Origin: Sinonovacula constricta
Taxonomy: Eukaryota > Mollusca > Bivalvia > Cardiida > Solecurtidae
Direction of reading: 5' to 3'
Assembly (NCBI GenBank): GCA_007844125.1
Contig: CM017567.1
Location: forward strand, 44,304,013-44,368,012
DNA: 64,000 nucleotides
Made by a program: the position numbers and the translations under genes. The notes below the pieces were generated by a model. That model did not search any database and had not been told where the DNA came from. It saw nothing but the letters and a program-made list of their open reading frames with translations. Below are positions 1-11,146 of the stretch, piece after piece (the stretch's first letter is position 1; each line of letters starts with the position of its first letter).

Positions 1-1333
1 AAGTGATAATTTCTGTTTAACTAAAGGATTGTGATGGTTCTATATGGTTCTTAAGATGCTACGAAGTTTGTGTACATGGAAATAGATATCTTCAAGAAAC
101 GATGTGTTGAGTGTTTAAAATGGGTTTACCCCACCAAAACTTATTTATTTGTATTGATTGTTTTTGTGTTCTAAATGGAAGGAAGAGAACTGTTGCAGCG
201 TACATTGATAAACACAAGTGATATAATAAAAATAATTACACGGCAAAAGTAGCTTTGTTTCAGATAAATAACTACTGAGACTCATATGCTGCAATATGAG
301 TTATGATTACTGTGACAGTTCACATACATTTCGACAGTAAGCTATTACGAGTGTCGTCAGTTATATTGCCATACCTTTCTATGAATAAGTTCACTATTGT
401 AAAGCCACATCAATTGGCAATGAAACTAATTATTTAGATTACTTTTATATAAATAAAACATATTTCAAAAATATGTTTTAATTGACTACCAGAACTTATC
501 TTATTATTATATTGTAGTAAGTGTTCAGCTAATTAATTTCAGTCGGTTAGACTTCATCAGTTAGCTATGCTAACTACAATTCGACACATGTATTGGTATG
601 CATTGCTTTAGAAAACAATGTTGTCTATGCTATACATATAATCTATCACTAAACTCCCTATCATAAAATCACATGTATTTCTGTATAAAGCATTATTTAA
701 GCTGGCTATTAAGCATATTGTATCAGTTAAATGCCATGCGTTTTGCGATAAAGATATCTCTCTTAACGTGGTAAATCGTTCAGCCCACTATTCTAAAGTC
801 ACTTGTTTTCCAGTTGCTTTGTCTTATTTCTGTATTATAAGGTCTGTGCACTGCACTAAGCAAATATCTTCTCTTTCTTTGATTACATATCATAAATCTT
901 ATTAGAAGTTATCACATTTGTTGAAACCGACGTTTTTGTTGATGATTATTAATGTGATATTCAGAAGGAGTATGCCTCTGCTGCTAATATTGTTGTTCAT
1001 CCTAATTAATTTGATAATGATTTTTGTTTTCACCGTTATTAGGCCTATGTTGAGTTAAAGTTTCATTGCAAGCCTCTTGAATGTTGTATATATTAGTAAA
1101 TGTAGTAGTATAAACCAAATGAGTTATCACCATTACATACTTTAAAAAAATACAAGGTCACCAAATTTGTATCGATACTGTCGAAACTTTATCTTATCAT
1201 AGTTGCGTGCAATGAATTATCACCCTACGTATACCCCGAACGAAACGTCGTACAATTGTTAAACTTTCTTCATTGTGCTCATGCTTGTCGTCGTCTTGAC
1301 TTTATAGAAGTGAATAAGCCGACGACATATTGT
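1..1333. other. AT-rich non-coding stretch
   Basis: No open frame with recognisable protein content and no tandem repeat is visible on either strand. The stretch is AT-rich and may hold upstream regulatory or intronic sequence of the activin-like gene, but no specific site can be named. Confidence 0.6.
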
Positions 1334-2875
1334 GCTATTGCCATGTTGGTTTTTATGTGGTTGCAATGTCTTTGCCATGTTGTTTTCATGTGGTTGTAAT
1401 GTTGTTGCCATGGTGTTTTCATGTGGTTGTAATGTTGTTGCCATGTTGTTTTCATGTGGTTGTAATGTTGTTGCCATGTTGTTTTTATGTTGTTGCCATG
1501 TTGTTGTCATGTTGTTGCCATGTTGTTTTTATGTGGTTGTAATGTTGTTGTTATGTTGTTATCATGTGGTTGCAATGTTGTTGTCATGTTGTTGCCATGT
1601 TGTTGTCATGTTGTTGCCATGTTGTTGCCATGTTGTTTTCATGTTGTTGCCATGTTGTTGTCATGTTGTTGCCATGTTGTTGCCATGTGGTTGCAATGTT
1701 GTTGTCATGTTGTTGTCATGTTGTTGTCATGTGGTTGCAATGTTCTTGCCATGTTGTTGTCATGTTGTTGTCATGTTGTTGTCATGTTGTTGCCATGTGG
1801 TTGTCATGTTGTTGCCATGTTGTTGTCATGTTGTTGCCATGTTGTTTTCATGTGGTTGTGTTGTTGCCATGTTGTTGCCATGTGGTTGCAATGTTGTTGC
1901 CATGTTGTTGTCATGTTGTTGTCATGTTGTTGTCATGTTGTTGCCATGTTGTTGTCATGTTGTTGTCATGTTGTTGCCATGTTGTTTTTATGTGGTTGTG
2001 TTGTTGCCATGTTGTTGCCATGTGGTTGAAATGTTGTTGCCATGTTGTTGTCATGTTGTTGTCATGTTGTTGCCATGTTGTTTTCATGTGGTTGTGTTGT
2101 TGCCATGTTGTTGCCATGTGGTTGCAATGTTGTTGCCATGTTGTTGTCATGTTGTTGCCATGTTGTTGTCATGTTGTTGTCATGTTGTTGTCATATTGTT
2201 GCCATGTTGTTTTCATGTAGTTGTGTTGTTGCCATGTTGTTGTCATGTTGTTGTCATGTTGTTGTCATATTGTTGCCATGTTGTTGTCATGTTGTTGTCA
2301 TGTTGTTGTCATGTTGTTGTCATGTTGTTGTCATGTTGTTGTCATATTGTTGCCATGTTGTTTTCATGTGGTTGTGTTGTTGTCATGTTGTTGTCATGTG
2401 GTTGCAATGTTCTTGCCATGTTGTTGTCATGTTGTTGTCATGTTGTTGCCATATTGTTGCCATGTTGTTGTCATGTTGTTGCCATGTTGTTGTCATGTTG
2501 TTGCCATGTTGTTTTCATGTGGTTGTGTTGTTGCCATGTTGTTGCCATGTGGTTGCAATGTTGTTGCCATGTTGTTGTCATGTTGTTGTCATATTGCTGT
2601 CATGTGGTTGCCATGTTGTTTTCATGTGGGTGCAATGTTGTTTTAATGTGGTTGCAATGTTGTTGCTATTTTGTTGCTATGTTGTTGGCAGGTTACTGCC
2701 ATGTTGTTGCCAAATTGTTATCGTGTTGTCATGTTGATGCCATGCTGTTGCTCTGTTGTTGCTTTATTATTGTCATGTTGTTGCTATAGTGCTGCCATGG
2801 TGTTGCCAGAGTATTGTCATTTTCTTGCCATGCTGTGGTCATGTTGTTGTGTTACTTGTTGCCATGCTGTCATGT
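1334..2875. repeat. 12-bp minisatellite (GTTGTTGYCATG)
   Basis: About 1.5 kb of head-to-tail 12-bp units of the form GTTGTTGCCATG or GTTGTTGTCATG. Variants carry GTTTTCATG or GTGGTTGCAATG, and these recur in a loose higher-order pattern, for example the motif TTTTCATGTGGTTGTG near 1,846, 2,083, 2,359 and 2,512. Units become degenerate after about 2,640. Because 12 is a multiple of three and the unit lacks stops in several frames, long open frames (one of 485 codons on +) cross it. They encode only Cys/Val/Met/Leu-rich repeats and are not credible proteins. The array ends about 170 bases before the activin-like start codon. Confidence 0.95.
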
Positions 2876-2983
2876 AATTATGCTATTCAAAGCTCCTTGT
2901 AACTGAACTCCTTCTGATTGTGAATCCAATTTGAGAAAATGAGTACCATGAATATTGATATGTTTATTTTATGTCTGCTGCTC

Positions 2984-2995
2984 TTTTCCTTCCAG
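2984..2995 (+). other. Probable 5'-UTR splice acceptor of the activin-like gene
   Basis: A pyrimidine tract (TTTTCCTTCCAG) ends in AG at 2,994-2,995, some 50 bases before the proposed start codon. It reads as a 3' splice site, which would mean the start codon lies in a second exon behind a non-coding first exon. No transcript evidence is available here. Confidence 0.45.
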
Positions 2996-3046
2996 ATCGC
3001 CTTTCTCCTCACCGATTTTGGCATGAACTAAATAGAAACTATCAAT

Positions 3047-3362
3047 ATGGAAGTGATTCATGTGGGGATTCTAGTACTGTTTCTCTGCCCATCCGCCAAC
3101 ATGTTTCCAGCGCAAAGCTTCGATCCCTCGACCCGCAACAGCAACTGTACGAATTGTCTACCGGACCTTCTGCAGGTGAACATTCGGGAGGTGTTTCCTC
3201 GGCTGACCCGAATCAAACAGCAGATTCAGAAGGCCCTCAACCGGACCATGGACCTGGACCGGGCCGGTCTGACCAGGGAGGGACCCAGCACACCACAGCC
3301 GGCTAACCCCAGGCTCGGCACGTATACCAAACATGAGATCGTCAGCCACTCGGAGACCTTAG
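3047..3362 (+). CDS. Activin-like precursor, exon 1 coding part
   Basis: The ATG at 3,047 was chosen because the same frame is closed just upstream (TGA/TAA-type stop at ATG AAC TAA, about 3,026-3,031) and because the first 22 residues form a signal peptide (MEVIHVGILVLFLC...). The exon ends AG|GTGCGG at 3,362/3,363, in phase 1. It carries CTNC, the helix IREVFPRLTRIKQQIQKALN and a potential N-glycosylation site (NRT). An opposite-strand frame at 3,158-3,349 is a shadow. Confidence 0.72.
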
Positions 3363-4575
3363 GTGCGGTTGGTGATGTTGACCTGATTGTATATCTTCTT
3401 GGAGGTTTAGATGATTCGATTATTTAGATCATTATCATCGCCATATGTATTATGTATATGTATATGAATATGAATATGTGTTATACTGACATTAACTTAG
3501 GTGATTTTACATCGAGTTTTTACACGTTTCCGAATTTTGCTTTAATATGGTATATGTGTAAAACATTTATTTTTAGAGCGATTTCTAGGGGAGTACTTAT
3601 GAAACGCCTTTTGGACAATCTTTGAATGGTTGTCTCCCTTGACAAAACCCTCTCCATACACAAGAGCAAGAAACGTTGATCCGCAATAGTAAACGACAGT
3701 TGTTGATGCTATTTTAGAAGATATTTTGTAAATGTATAGATGTAGCATTATACTTGCAGCATCTTAAATCATAAAAAATATAATTTTAAAGATCTGACCA
3801 TGAAAAAAACGGCTTTAAAAGTAAGTTATACTCTAAACTTGGATTAATTATTGTTGAACTAGCGACCTATAAATGTTTGTATGTTTGTGTGTTATCAATT
3901 TAGATCCTTGATTAAACGTTAACCCAACAAATACACAAACCTGATTTTCTAAGTATATTTTATGTAAAATCAGAATACAGATTCTAATAGAACATCATTT
4001 AGAATTAAGGTAATAGAAAGCAAATAAAACAGATTTAATTCTCCTTTTTATTATTTTATTCTAGGTGTGTTCGACGGGGACGTTATTTTGAAATTCCGCA
4101 TCCACAGCAACACAAGACAGAGCGCGGAGGAAGCGGTCGGTGTGTCGCTGCTCCTGTTTGTGGACAGGCGACAAAAAGTTCGGAAAGGCGGAAAGGGCAA
4201 GAAAATATTCCTAGATGTGTCCAAGTACAAACCTGAAAATAGTTCCTGGGAAACATTGACGTGTTTACGGACTCGTGTGAAAAAACGTCGTTGGAAGCGA
4301 ATAAGTCTTCCAGTGTCTGTTGCCCAGCAACTGCTAGACTCAGACGACAAAAGTCTGGACCTAAAGGTCAAGTGTGTAGGCTGCGGACGACTAGTTCAAC
4401 TGGTACTCTCAAAGGACGCTGAGGTGAATAACACAGCGCGAAAGAATAATAATCAAAAAGAAACTTCCGTTAAGCTTAAAAATAGAACTAAGCGTGTGAA
4501 GCGGCGAAAACATCATGCGAATTCGCGGAGAAAGAAGTCCAGAAATAACAGCCCGATGCTGATTATAAGTACGCA
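3047..4575 (+). CDS. Activin/inhibin-beta-like TGF-beta precursor, propeptide part (2 exons; 3' exon not found)
   Basis: Two exons join in phase to give about 274 residues resembling the propeptide of the activin/inhibin-beta branch of the TGF-beta superfamily, which are secreted dimeric signalling ligands. In order: a hydrophobic signal peptide (residues 1-22); a CTNC motif near residue 34 matching the early CxxC of activin precursors; an amphipathic helix; the segment EIVSHSETLG at the exon junction; a propeptide body with a WKRISLPVSVAQQLLD-type segment followed by LDLKVKCVGCG (the second Cys pair); a Lys/Arg-rich insertion; and SPMLIIS, matching the position of the conserved segment before the furin site. 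Assignment rests on motif order recalled from the family, not on a search. The cysteine-knot ligand domain is absent from these exons and I could not find it downstream in this window. Confidence 0.72.
4065..4575 (+). CDS. Activin-like precursor, exon 2 (propeptide body)
   Basis: The acceptor is a T-rich tract ending TATTCTAG at 4,064. The one base left from exon 1 plus GT makes a Gly codon, and the frame continues as VFDGDVILKFRIHS, so the splice phase agrees. The exon holds the propeptide core, the KCVGCG cysteine pair and a basic stretch with dibasic/furin-like motifs (RTKR, RVKRR, SRRKK). It then reaches SPMLIIS. Two 3' donors are possible, AA|GTACGC after 4,568 or GCA|GTATCT after 4,575; without splicing the frame stops at 4,588. 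The next exon should begin with the cleavage site and ligand. Confidence 0.72.
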
Positions 4576-5514
4576 GTATCTTGTCTAATTTAATCAAATA
4601 TATTACTGAATTAAGAGGACAGCTGAGTCACAAGAAATTCATATATTTACAAGAAGTAGGTACGAATGTTACATAATAACATAAATGAAAATGTAAATAA
4701 TCTTTCGATACAATGTTTTGCTCCTGTGAAATATAGTTTAACTAAAATAAACTTTAAAGGCTGTGTTCTAAGTAATAAATACGACAGGAATGGGCTAGAT
4801 CAAAATTACCGTAAATGCATTTTTTTCCTGTCACTAAAGCCGCTTCCTATTATCATTTAGAATTACCTATTTAGGTATATGTTTTTCTAACGACATTTTG
4901 TCTTAAAGATGATAGAGATGTCTTTAACTTACCAGTTGATCGAATATTGCTAGTGTCCTTTTTGCCAAACCGAGTTTCAATCATCTTGCAAATACATCAA
5001 CACACAATTATTTCTAGAACCTTAACTGTTCAGTCATGTCAAACAGTTCACAAGCTTGCAGGAACAAAGCAACAAAGGGAGTGCGATCTTTGCTGAAATA
5101 GCATTCATTATTCTTTTAAAGGTGCTAACCGACAGTTTAGACCATTTTTTTCCTTAAATAGCCAATTAAGTAGTTGTGACTTGGAAATGTCTTGCAACAA
5201 GCTGTTCATTGATGCCCTTTTATAGTGTCTTATTTCATTATTAGTATCATCTAATAATCTACGTGGTGCACAATAACGTCTTTATTTAGTCTAAAGTGTG
5301 AGTTTATGCAGAAAATATGCTCAAATACCCCCAATATAGTGGTATGGTATTCACACATGTATTTGATATAGGTAAACTGTCGGATATCTCCTTTAATCGG
5401 ACGATCCTCTTCTTACCAGTTCGGATTCGTAAATACGACTTCTTTGTACCGTTCAAAAAATTGCAATAATATCGTACTACTGATAATAAATATGATCTCA
5501 TATCCAAATTTATT

Positions 5515-5531
5515 ACACACACACACACACA
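5515..5531. repeat. (AC)8 microsatellite
   Basis: A perfect dinucleotide AC run of about 17 bases. Confidence 0.9.
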
Positions 5532-5644
5532 AATAAAGTTTTTGTTGTTGTTTTTCGACTGGCTTGTATGTTTCTTCATAAAAAATCCACATGGAATTCA
5601 ACGGGGTCTTGTTTTCATATTTAAGGTTACCAGCAACATGTTAA

Positions 5645-5845
5645 AAGAAGGCCGGTGAAATGTAGGCATGCTTTGTAACAACCGGATATATAATAACAAC
5701 AGGATATTTAATAAGGTTATTACATATCGCGTTGTTAAATTTTCTGGCGACGATGCTAACTAGATATGTAATGAAACCGGGATGTATGTAATATGTAATA
5801 TTACTTTCAGTAAACTCTAAACGTTATCGAATTTAAAATGTTTAT
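5645..5845 (-). repeat. Dispersed repeat DR-A, copy 1
   Basis: Read on the minus strand, this stretch matches 8,788-8,958 over most of its length. Shared blocks include GATAACGTTTAGAGTT, GTTAGCAYCGTCGC, TATTAAATATYCTG and CCGGTTGTTACAA. It also matches 8,446-8,546 in part. The element is rich in short TTATTACATATC-like motifs, has no coding content, and has no terminal repeats I can define. It is probably a non-autonomous element, class unknown. Confidence 0.6.
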
Positions 5846-7142
5846 CAAATTTCAAAATATGAATTAATCTTGACTTGAATCTGATAAGTTAAGAACATTT
5901 TAGATCAAATCTGGTAAAAACATGATCCATGATTAAAGGCGTCTCTTTTTTTAAATAGGAAAACTCCAAATATTATGTTATGTCAGCTTTAGGATAAGTG
6001 TTTTGCTATTGAGTATCATTTGGGGAAAAAAAGATATAGCATTAGACAAATCAACCAAAACGTGACTCAAACTATCCCAAACATGTCATTAATTGATTAC
6101 AAACCCAACACATTTAAAACTGATTTCCCCCGTATTTTCTGCATACTGTACTTTAGCACAGGGCTCTTGATAGCCGTAAGATTTATTTCAGAGATGCCAA
6201 AATTGTTCTGTAGAGTTTTAACAATTATAATTTCACCACACAGTTTTGATTTTCTTAAACTTTGAATAACAAATGTGTTATCACATTTAGCACATATCAT
6301 ACAATTAAAATCCATGTACAATATAAAATAAAAAAAAATATACATGTATCTTTTTCAATCTGGTGGAGTGATGCAGAAATAATTGTAAAATGTATAAGAA
6401 GAAAGAAAAAAAGTGGACTATTCGTGCCCATACGGGGACCATACCTCAATCTACAGTTTTGGGGAAAACCATAACTTTGATACTCTTCAGTGGTAGGAGC
6501 TGCATTACAATTGCTTTACCTTGATATGATATTCAGGCGCTTATCAGAAGAAATATGAAACATGACGCGGATCTTCACATGATTTCAAACTGGAAATTTC
6601 TTATTTATAATACAATACAATCTGTGTATTCAGCATGAAAACTTACACAGTTTATAGTTGTAACAAGTAAAATGTGGCAGTGGTGCATGTTATAATAATA
6701 AATATGAGGAGTTAACAAAGGGAAACATAAAGAAGATAAAGGCTGCATGGAAATATGATACAAGGATTTTTTATTTGCTTTTACTAATGTAAATGTATAC
6801 TTTAATTCCTCCTTATACACAATTCTCTGTTTTAAGACTGAAATAAATATATTTTGCAACGCTAAGTTGAGCACGTTTACATGTTGTTGACATAAGAGAT
6901 TTGAATGTGTTGATATTGGACCATCTACAAAAATAGTTTTGCAAATAGTGCCTTCTTCTTAAGTACGAGTAGTCGTTCTTGACAGGGGTGGACGTGGAAA
7001 CATGTGCTCGGGTAATATTTTTGTGTACAACAATATTCAGGATACTAAGTGCAGAAATTCTTGTATGAAAAGAAAAAATATATTAAACCACCTTTTTGCA
7101 GAAACAGGATATTTCACGACTTTTCAAGCCACCGAGTAGAAA

Positions 7143-7470
7143 AGGGCGAAAAAAGACGACCCTAAGCATATTAAGGAAAAAGTTTCCAAAATCGATACCA
7201 TCGAAAAGCAAGTTGGTAACTTTGGCAAAAAGCTGGCGGATATCGACGCCAATGTGAAAGCATTAGATAGCCGAACCAAAGACACAGAGAAGACGTGCTG
7301 AAGGTTATAAGAACATCAAAAAGGAAGTAACGAGTGTGGCTCAAACGTTTAGATCTATGAGCATCAAAAATGATAAATTAGAATCTGAAATGAGGCGGCT
7401 AAGCAAGGAGAAAACAGCAATTGAAGACAAACTTCTAGATCTAGGGAGATGCGGGGAGCGTCATGCATAG
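7143..7470 (+). pseudogene. Degenerate LINE ORF1 fragment (coiled coil)
   Basis: Two adjoining frames broken by a stop and frameshift near 7,300 encode a charged, heptad-like helix. The first part includes DTIEKQVGNFGKKLADI and the second KLESEMRRLSKEKTAIEDKL, ending at TAG 7,468-7,470. The Lys/Glu/Asp-rich coiled-coil pattern resembles the trimerisation region of ORF1 proteins of L1-like non-LTR retrotransposons. No RNA-binding or reverse-transcriptase part is seen nearby, so this is an isolated dead fragment. A fragment of a host coiled-coil gene is possible but less likely. Confidence 0.5.
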
Positions 7471-8445
7471 CAAACATATTTTACCATATTCGTAGTTATT
7501 GATTGAAAACATTGATTAATTGTCAATATTTAACATGAATATTTTAAGCTCATATTGCACTTAATTTTTATAACGTATAAACATGTGTTAGTTGTGGTTG
7601 TTTTGATTATTTAATATAATATCGCCGACACAGTTATAGTCATATTGGTGATGTTAAGCTTATTTCTAGTGGATGATTACCCAGAAAAAATGTCTAAGTA
7701 GAACCAACGGCGCACCGCTAAAAGACCTACCCCACATAAAAGTTATCTCCCGGACTTGGACTCGAAGTCACGCGGTGAGTGTCTGGTGAGATGCAAGTCA
7801 GTGAACAACACAAATCATATCTCAGGCAAAATTAGTGTTTATTTGCTAAGCATACAATACGAATATACTCCACTGGTTGTTTGCTGAAAAGTGCGATAAG
7901 TTAGCAAGATCTTTCTTATTAGTATTTTCTTGCCACATATAGAACGCAATCGATGAGAAAAAATGAGAAATGTAACCAGGCTGCATAATATGACCCAACA
8001 CAAAACGAAGTATGCGTTTGCCTAATTGGGCATTCTAATTGTGAAGAATTTTATCCTATAACAACAAAGTTATGTTGCTCAAGATTTATGTCTTAGACTT
8101 TTAAGTCAGCACGTTGAAACATTATGGCGGGGGTGGTGGGGGAGGGCAGGGGGATGTCCGGCATCCGGATTTTACGAGAGTGGGTGGGGGAGATATTGCA
8201 CGCCTATGAAAATAAACGGTAGGGAGGGAATCTCTCCGTCTATGCTTAAATGACCGGAAGAGAATTTGTCCTCACCCCCTCACCCACCCACCAGCTAATG
8301 ATATCCGGGCCTGAGATATTTTAAATTTTAACTTTTACATAAAGTGTAGATCCTGGTCATTTTTACCATAGTTCACCTGTTAAGGCGCCTATATTATCAG
8401 ATTCAAATCACGTACAATCCATATTTTCTTGAACTGAAATTGTAA
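7471..8445. other. Non-coding stretch with a G-rich patch
   Basis: No protein-coding or RNA gene is recognisable. From 8,126 to 8,190 the + strand is G-rich with several runs of three to five Gs. A C-rich counterpart follows at 8,272-8,292. The remainder is AT-rich. Confidence 0.5.
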
Positions 8446-8546
8446 TACATATCTCGGTTTATTACATATCTAGTTGGCTGGATCGCTTGGAAATATAACA
8501 ACGCCAAATGTAATAACCGTATAACAACTCCTATTGTAATGTTTCA
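8446..8546 (+). repeat. Dispersed repeat DR-A, partial copy 3
   Basis: About 100 bases align with the middle of copy 1 read on the minus strand (TTATTACATATCTAGTTGGC..., AATGTAATAACC). The homology stops before the SINE insertion that follows. Confidence 0.5.
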
Positions 8547-8611
8547 ATGTCGATTTACGCAAAAATGTTACTTAAACGAATTACTCTGACTATTATCATT
8601 ACTAACCAATA

Positions 8612-8785
8612 CACCGGACCTGGTAGCGCAATCGGTAGACCGTCGGCGTCGTGTTCGATCCCGGGCCGCGGCATACCAAAGTCGTAAAAAATAGTAGTGT
8701 TATAACGCCCTTGCTTACGCTCAAGCAACGTCTCCAATAACTGAAATACTGTTGGTGGGACATAAGACCCGATAAACAAACTAAA
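8612..8785 (+). mobile_element. tRNA-derived SINE, copy 1 (internally deleted)
   Basis: Begins with a tRNA-like head holding an A-box-like TGGTAGCGCAATCGG (8,621-8,635) and a B-box GTTCGATCC (8,653-8,661), the two internal promoter elements of RNA polymerase III. The body (ATACCAAAGTCGT, AGCAACGTCTCCAATAACTG, AAATACTGTTGGTGGGAC) matches the reverse complement of parts of 22,635-22,920. It ends in an AAACAAAC tail. Relative to the second copy, about 120 bases of the middle are missing. It cannot be a functional tRNA: no cloverleaf or anticodon arm can be drawn. Confidence 0.72.
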
Positions 8786-8787
8786 TT

Positions 8788-8958
8788 TTCTAATTTGATA
8801 ACGTTTAGAGTTGACTGAAAATGTTTTACATATCTGGTTAGCACCGTCGCAAGGAAATGTAAGTACGCGAAGTATAATAACATTATTAAATATTCTGCTG
8901 GTATTACATATCCTGTTATTACATACCCGGTTGTTACAACAGCTTCACATTTAGACGG
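8788..8958 (+). repeat. Dispersed repeat DR-A, copy 2
   Basis: Matches copy 1 (5,645-5,845, opposite strand) with an internal deletion of roughly 25-30 bases. It starts immediately after the SINE tail, and a partial copy lies just before the SINE, suggesting the SINE landed among DR-A sequences. Confidence 0.58.
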
Positions 8959-8959
8959 T

Positions 8960-10383
8960 AACAGAATGTGTCCCTTCTCTCACCGTGCATGCAGTTTATG
9001 TCACCAGTTACAAGTAATAATGAGTTTTAACATCTGCCGACACTGTGTGTACTGCCTTACTTTAATCCATCGCCATAGCAACTCACGGAAGAGTTGTTTC
9101 CATGTATTGTTTACTGGTTTATTTACAAGCATTCTAGGGAGATTTGCTAAATTATTATACTAATCAAACTTTCCAACAATGCAATATAAGTTCTTAGTGA
9201 TTGATAACTAATGGGATTGAATAATGCACGTGCTTTCCGGCGAATCTGCAAAATGCGATGGTACTAAAGAAAAAAAACTCGAACTCGCACACATAAACAT
9301 GAAAATAACCTTATGTAATGCTTGGTATGTGAGCAAAGTAAGAGGATTTGTAACATTTACTGTTGAAATCGAACGTTACTAATTTTGATAAGTATATTTT
9401 CTTCCTCAATAGTTGCTCTTTACCTATTTTTTTAATATTGTTATTGAATAAACGACAAAAATAAACGAATCAAATATATGAATTTTGTTATATATGCGAG
9501 ACATGATGTTTTTAAGCAACCATAAGTAACACATAAACCAGGGGGTGGGGTCTATGAATCTGTGCATAGCTTTAGTGGCTCTAGGCAGAACAAACATTCC
9601 TAAAATGACGCGTTAGCCACTGTATAAACATGGTATAAAACGAATTTCTATAACACGCTGGAAAAAGTTTACCGAGTGGAAACCCAATTGTTTTCTAGGC
9701 ACTGTCAGTACAATTGGGATCTCAATTAAATCACTTGTACTTAGTAATTAGCCTTTGTTTATTAAAGTCACTTTTCATTGAAATAACACAAACAAGAGTA
9801 CGTTGAGAGGTTTACACATGTTCAACAACATATTTTAATAAAGAAAAACTGTTCAATGGCGAGGCTTCTTATTCAAGAGTGTATAAACATAACCATTTAA
9901 AAACTGATATGTTTAAACAGTTTTACATGCACAGACAACACTATCGCTTTATTTAATTTGAGTATAGCCTTCCAACGAGGTGTTCGCGCAATAGAAAGGA
10001 ACATCATTGATTGTTTTATACACATGATAGATTACAATCGCTTCATAATTACTTAATTTCTTAAATAATAAATGTACTTATACCACAGTTGAATTTGATA
10101 TTTATTACGAACGATAAAAACTAAAATCAAAACATAAAATATATCTTATAAACAAACTTTAATCTGCTAATATCTTAATATCCATTTGTGTATATAACAT
10201 TATAGCGAGTACGCACACATAAAATTTTTTGCATAAGCGTAAAAGATCCACCTAGGTGTACAATAAACAGATTTCATAATCATTTTGTGGAGGATTCGAA
10301 ACCATTTGTTAACTGTTTTTTCTTGTTGTGTATCAATTAGCGCATTATAGAGACTGACACAGGTTGAAGTAAGCATAAAGTTC

Positions 10384-10420
<37 letters not shown>

Positions 10421-11146
10421 TTCCTCAACTGTAGTCAGGAGGGTTGTTAGTCCGGCTCATTCTCTGTTTCATTCAGTACTTGGACGGTTAGTTCGCGATG
10501 CTTTCACTTCCGGCCAGATGTGCTAAAATAAAAAAGAGAATCATAATTATATATATAATAATATTATATATAATACTTTTCACAGTGAAACATAAGCAAT
10601 TGTTGGAAGAAATGAATAAAAGAATAAGCGTCATGTTTTACTTAATTTTTATTTTTTCAAAATCATAACACATAAAAATATATGCATATGTATAAAGCAT
10701 TGTCGAATGGACGTGAACATGTTGTCGTCAAAGTGCAACATACAGTATATAATATGATATTATTAATATTATCTAATTATATAATATATAATTGTACCAA
10801 CACATAGTTTTAAATCAAATAGCATTAAAGCACAAATGGAATAAATGACCACAAAGTAATTGGAGGAGAACAACATTGTTCAACATTGCAGGGTTCTTCT
10901 TTAGATTGCTCAGCTAAGCTGTCTCTAGCAATGCTTGCCATTTGAGGAGTCAAGTGAGATGACCGGTGAGGCGATCAGGCTTTAGAGGCACATGACAAGA
11001 GACACAGTTCCAAAAGAACAAAACAGAACAGAACAAATTTTTCTCCTTCCAGGTATACAAAGTATACTACATGGAGAACAATAAATAATAAAGAGGCAGG
11101 AAAAGTAACAACAGGTATATAAACGGTTGTAACCTAGCCAACTAAC
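8960..11146. other. AT-rich non-coding stretch
   Basis: No gene or long repeat recognised apart from a GTT microsatellite (10,384-10,417) and TA-rich patches around 10,546-10,575 and 10,745-10,795. Frames in this stretch are short and lack domain features. Confidence 0.5.
10384..10417. repeat. (GTT)11 microsatellite
   Basis: A perfect trinucleotide run of about 34 bases (TGT/GTT/TTG register). Confidence 0.92.

Larger units (their letters stand above)
4590..7120. other. Non-coding stretch downstream of exon 2
   Basis: AT-rich sequence with only short chance frames. I looked on the + strand for the TGF-beta ligand signature (tryptophan-rich start followed by paired cysteines) and saw none. 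It contains an (AC)n run and one copy of a dispersed repeat, listed separately. If the activin-like gene is intact, this is probably intron. Confidence 0.55.

Noticed and set aside
1334..2875. A membrane or metallothionein-like protein suggested by the Cys/Val-rich frame of the 12-bp array
   Set aside because: The composition is dictated by the 12-bp unit. The opposite strand and other frames are also open, and units decay without regard to frame.
4051..4371. A 106-codon minus-strand frame opposite activin-like exon 2
   Set aside because: It is the antisense shadow of a frame with clear family motifs and matching splice phase.
8621..8661. A functional tRNA gene
   Set aside because: A and B boxes are present, but no cloverleaf or anticodon stem can be drawn, and the sequence continues into a SINE body with a second copy elsewhere.
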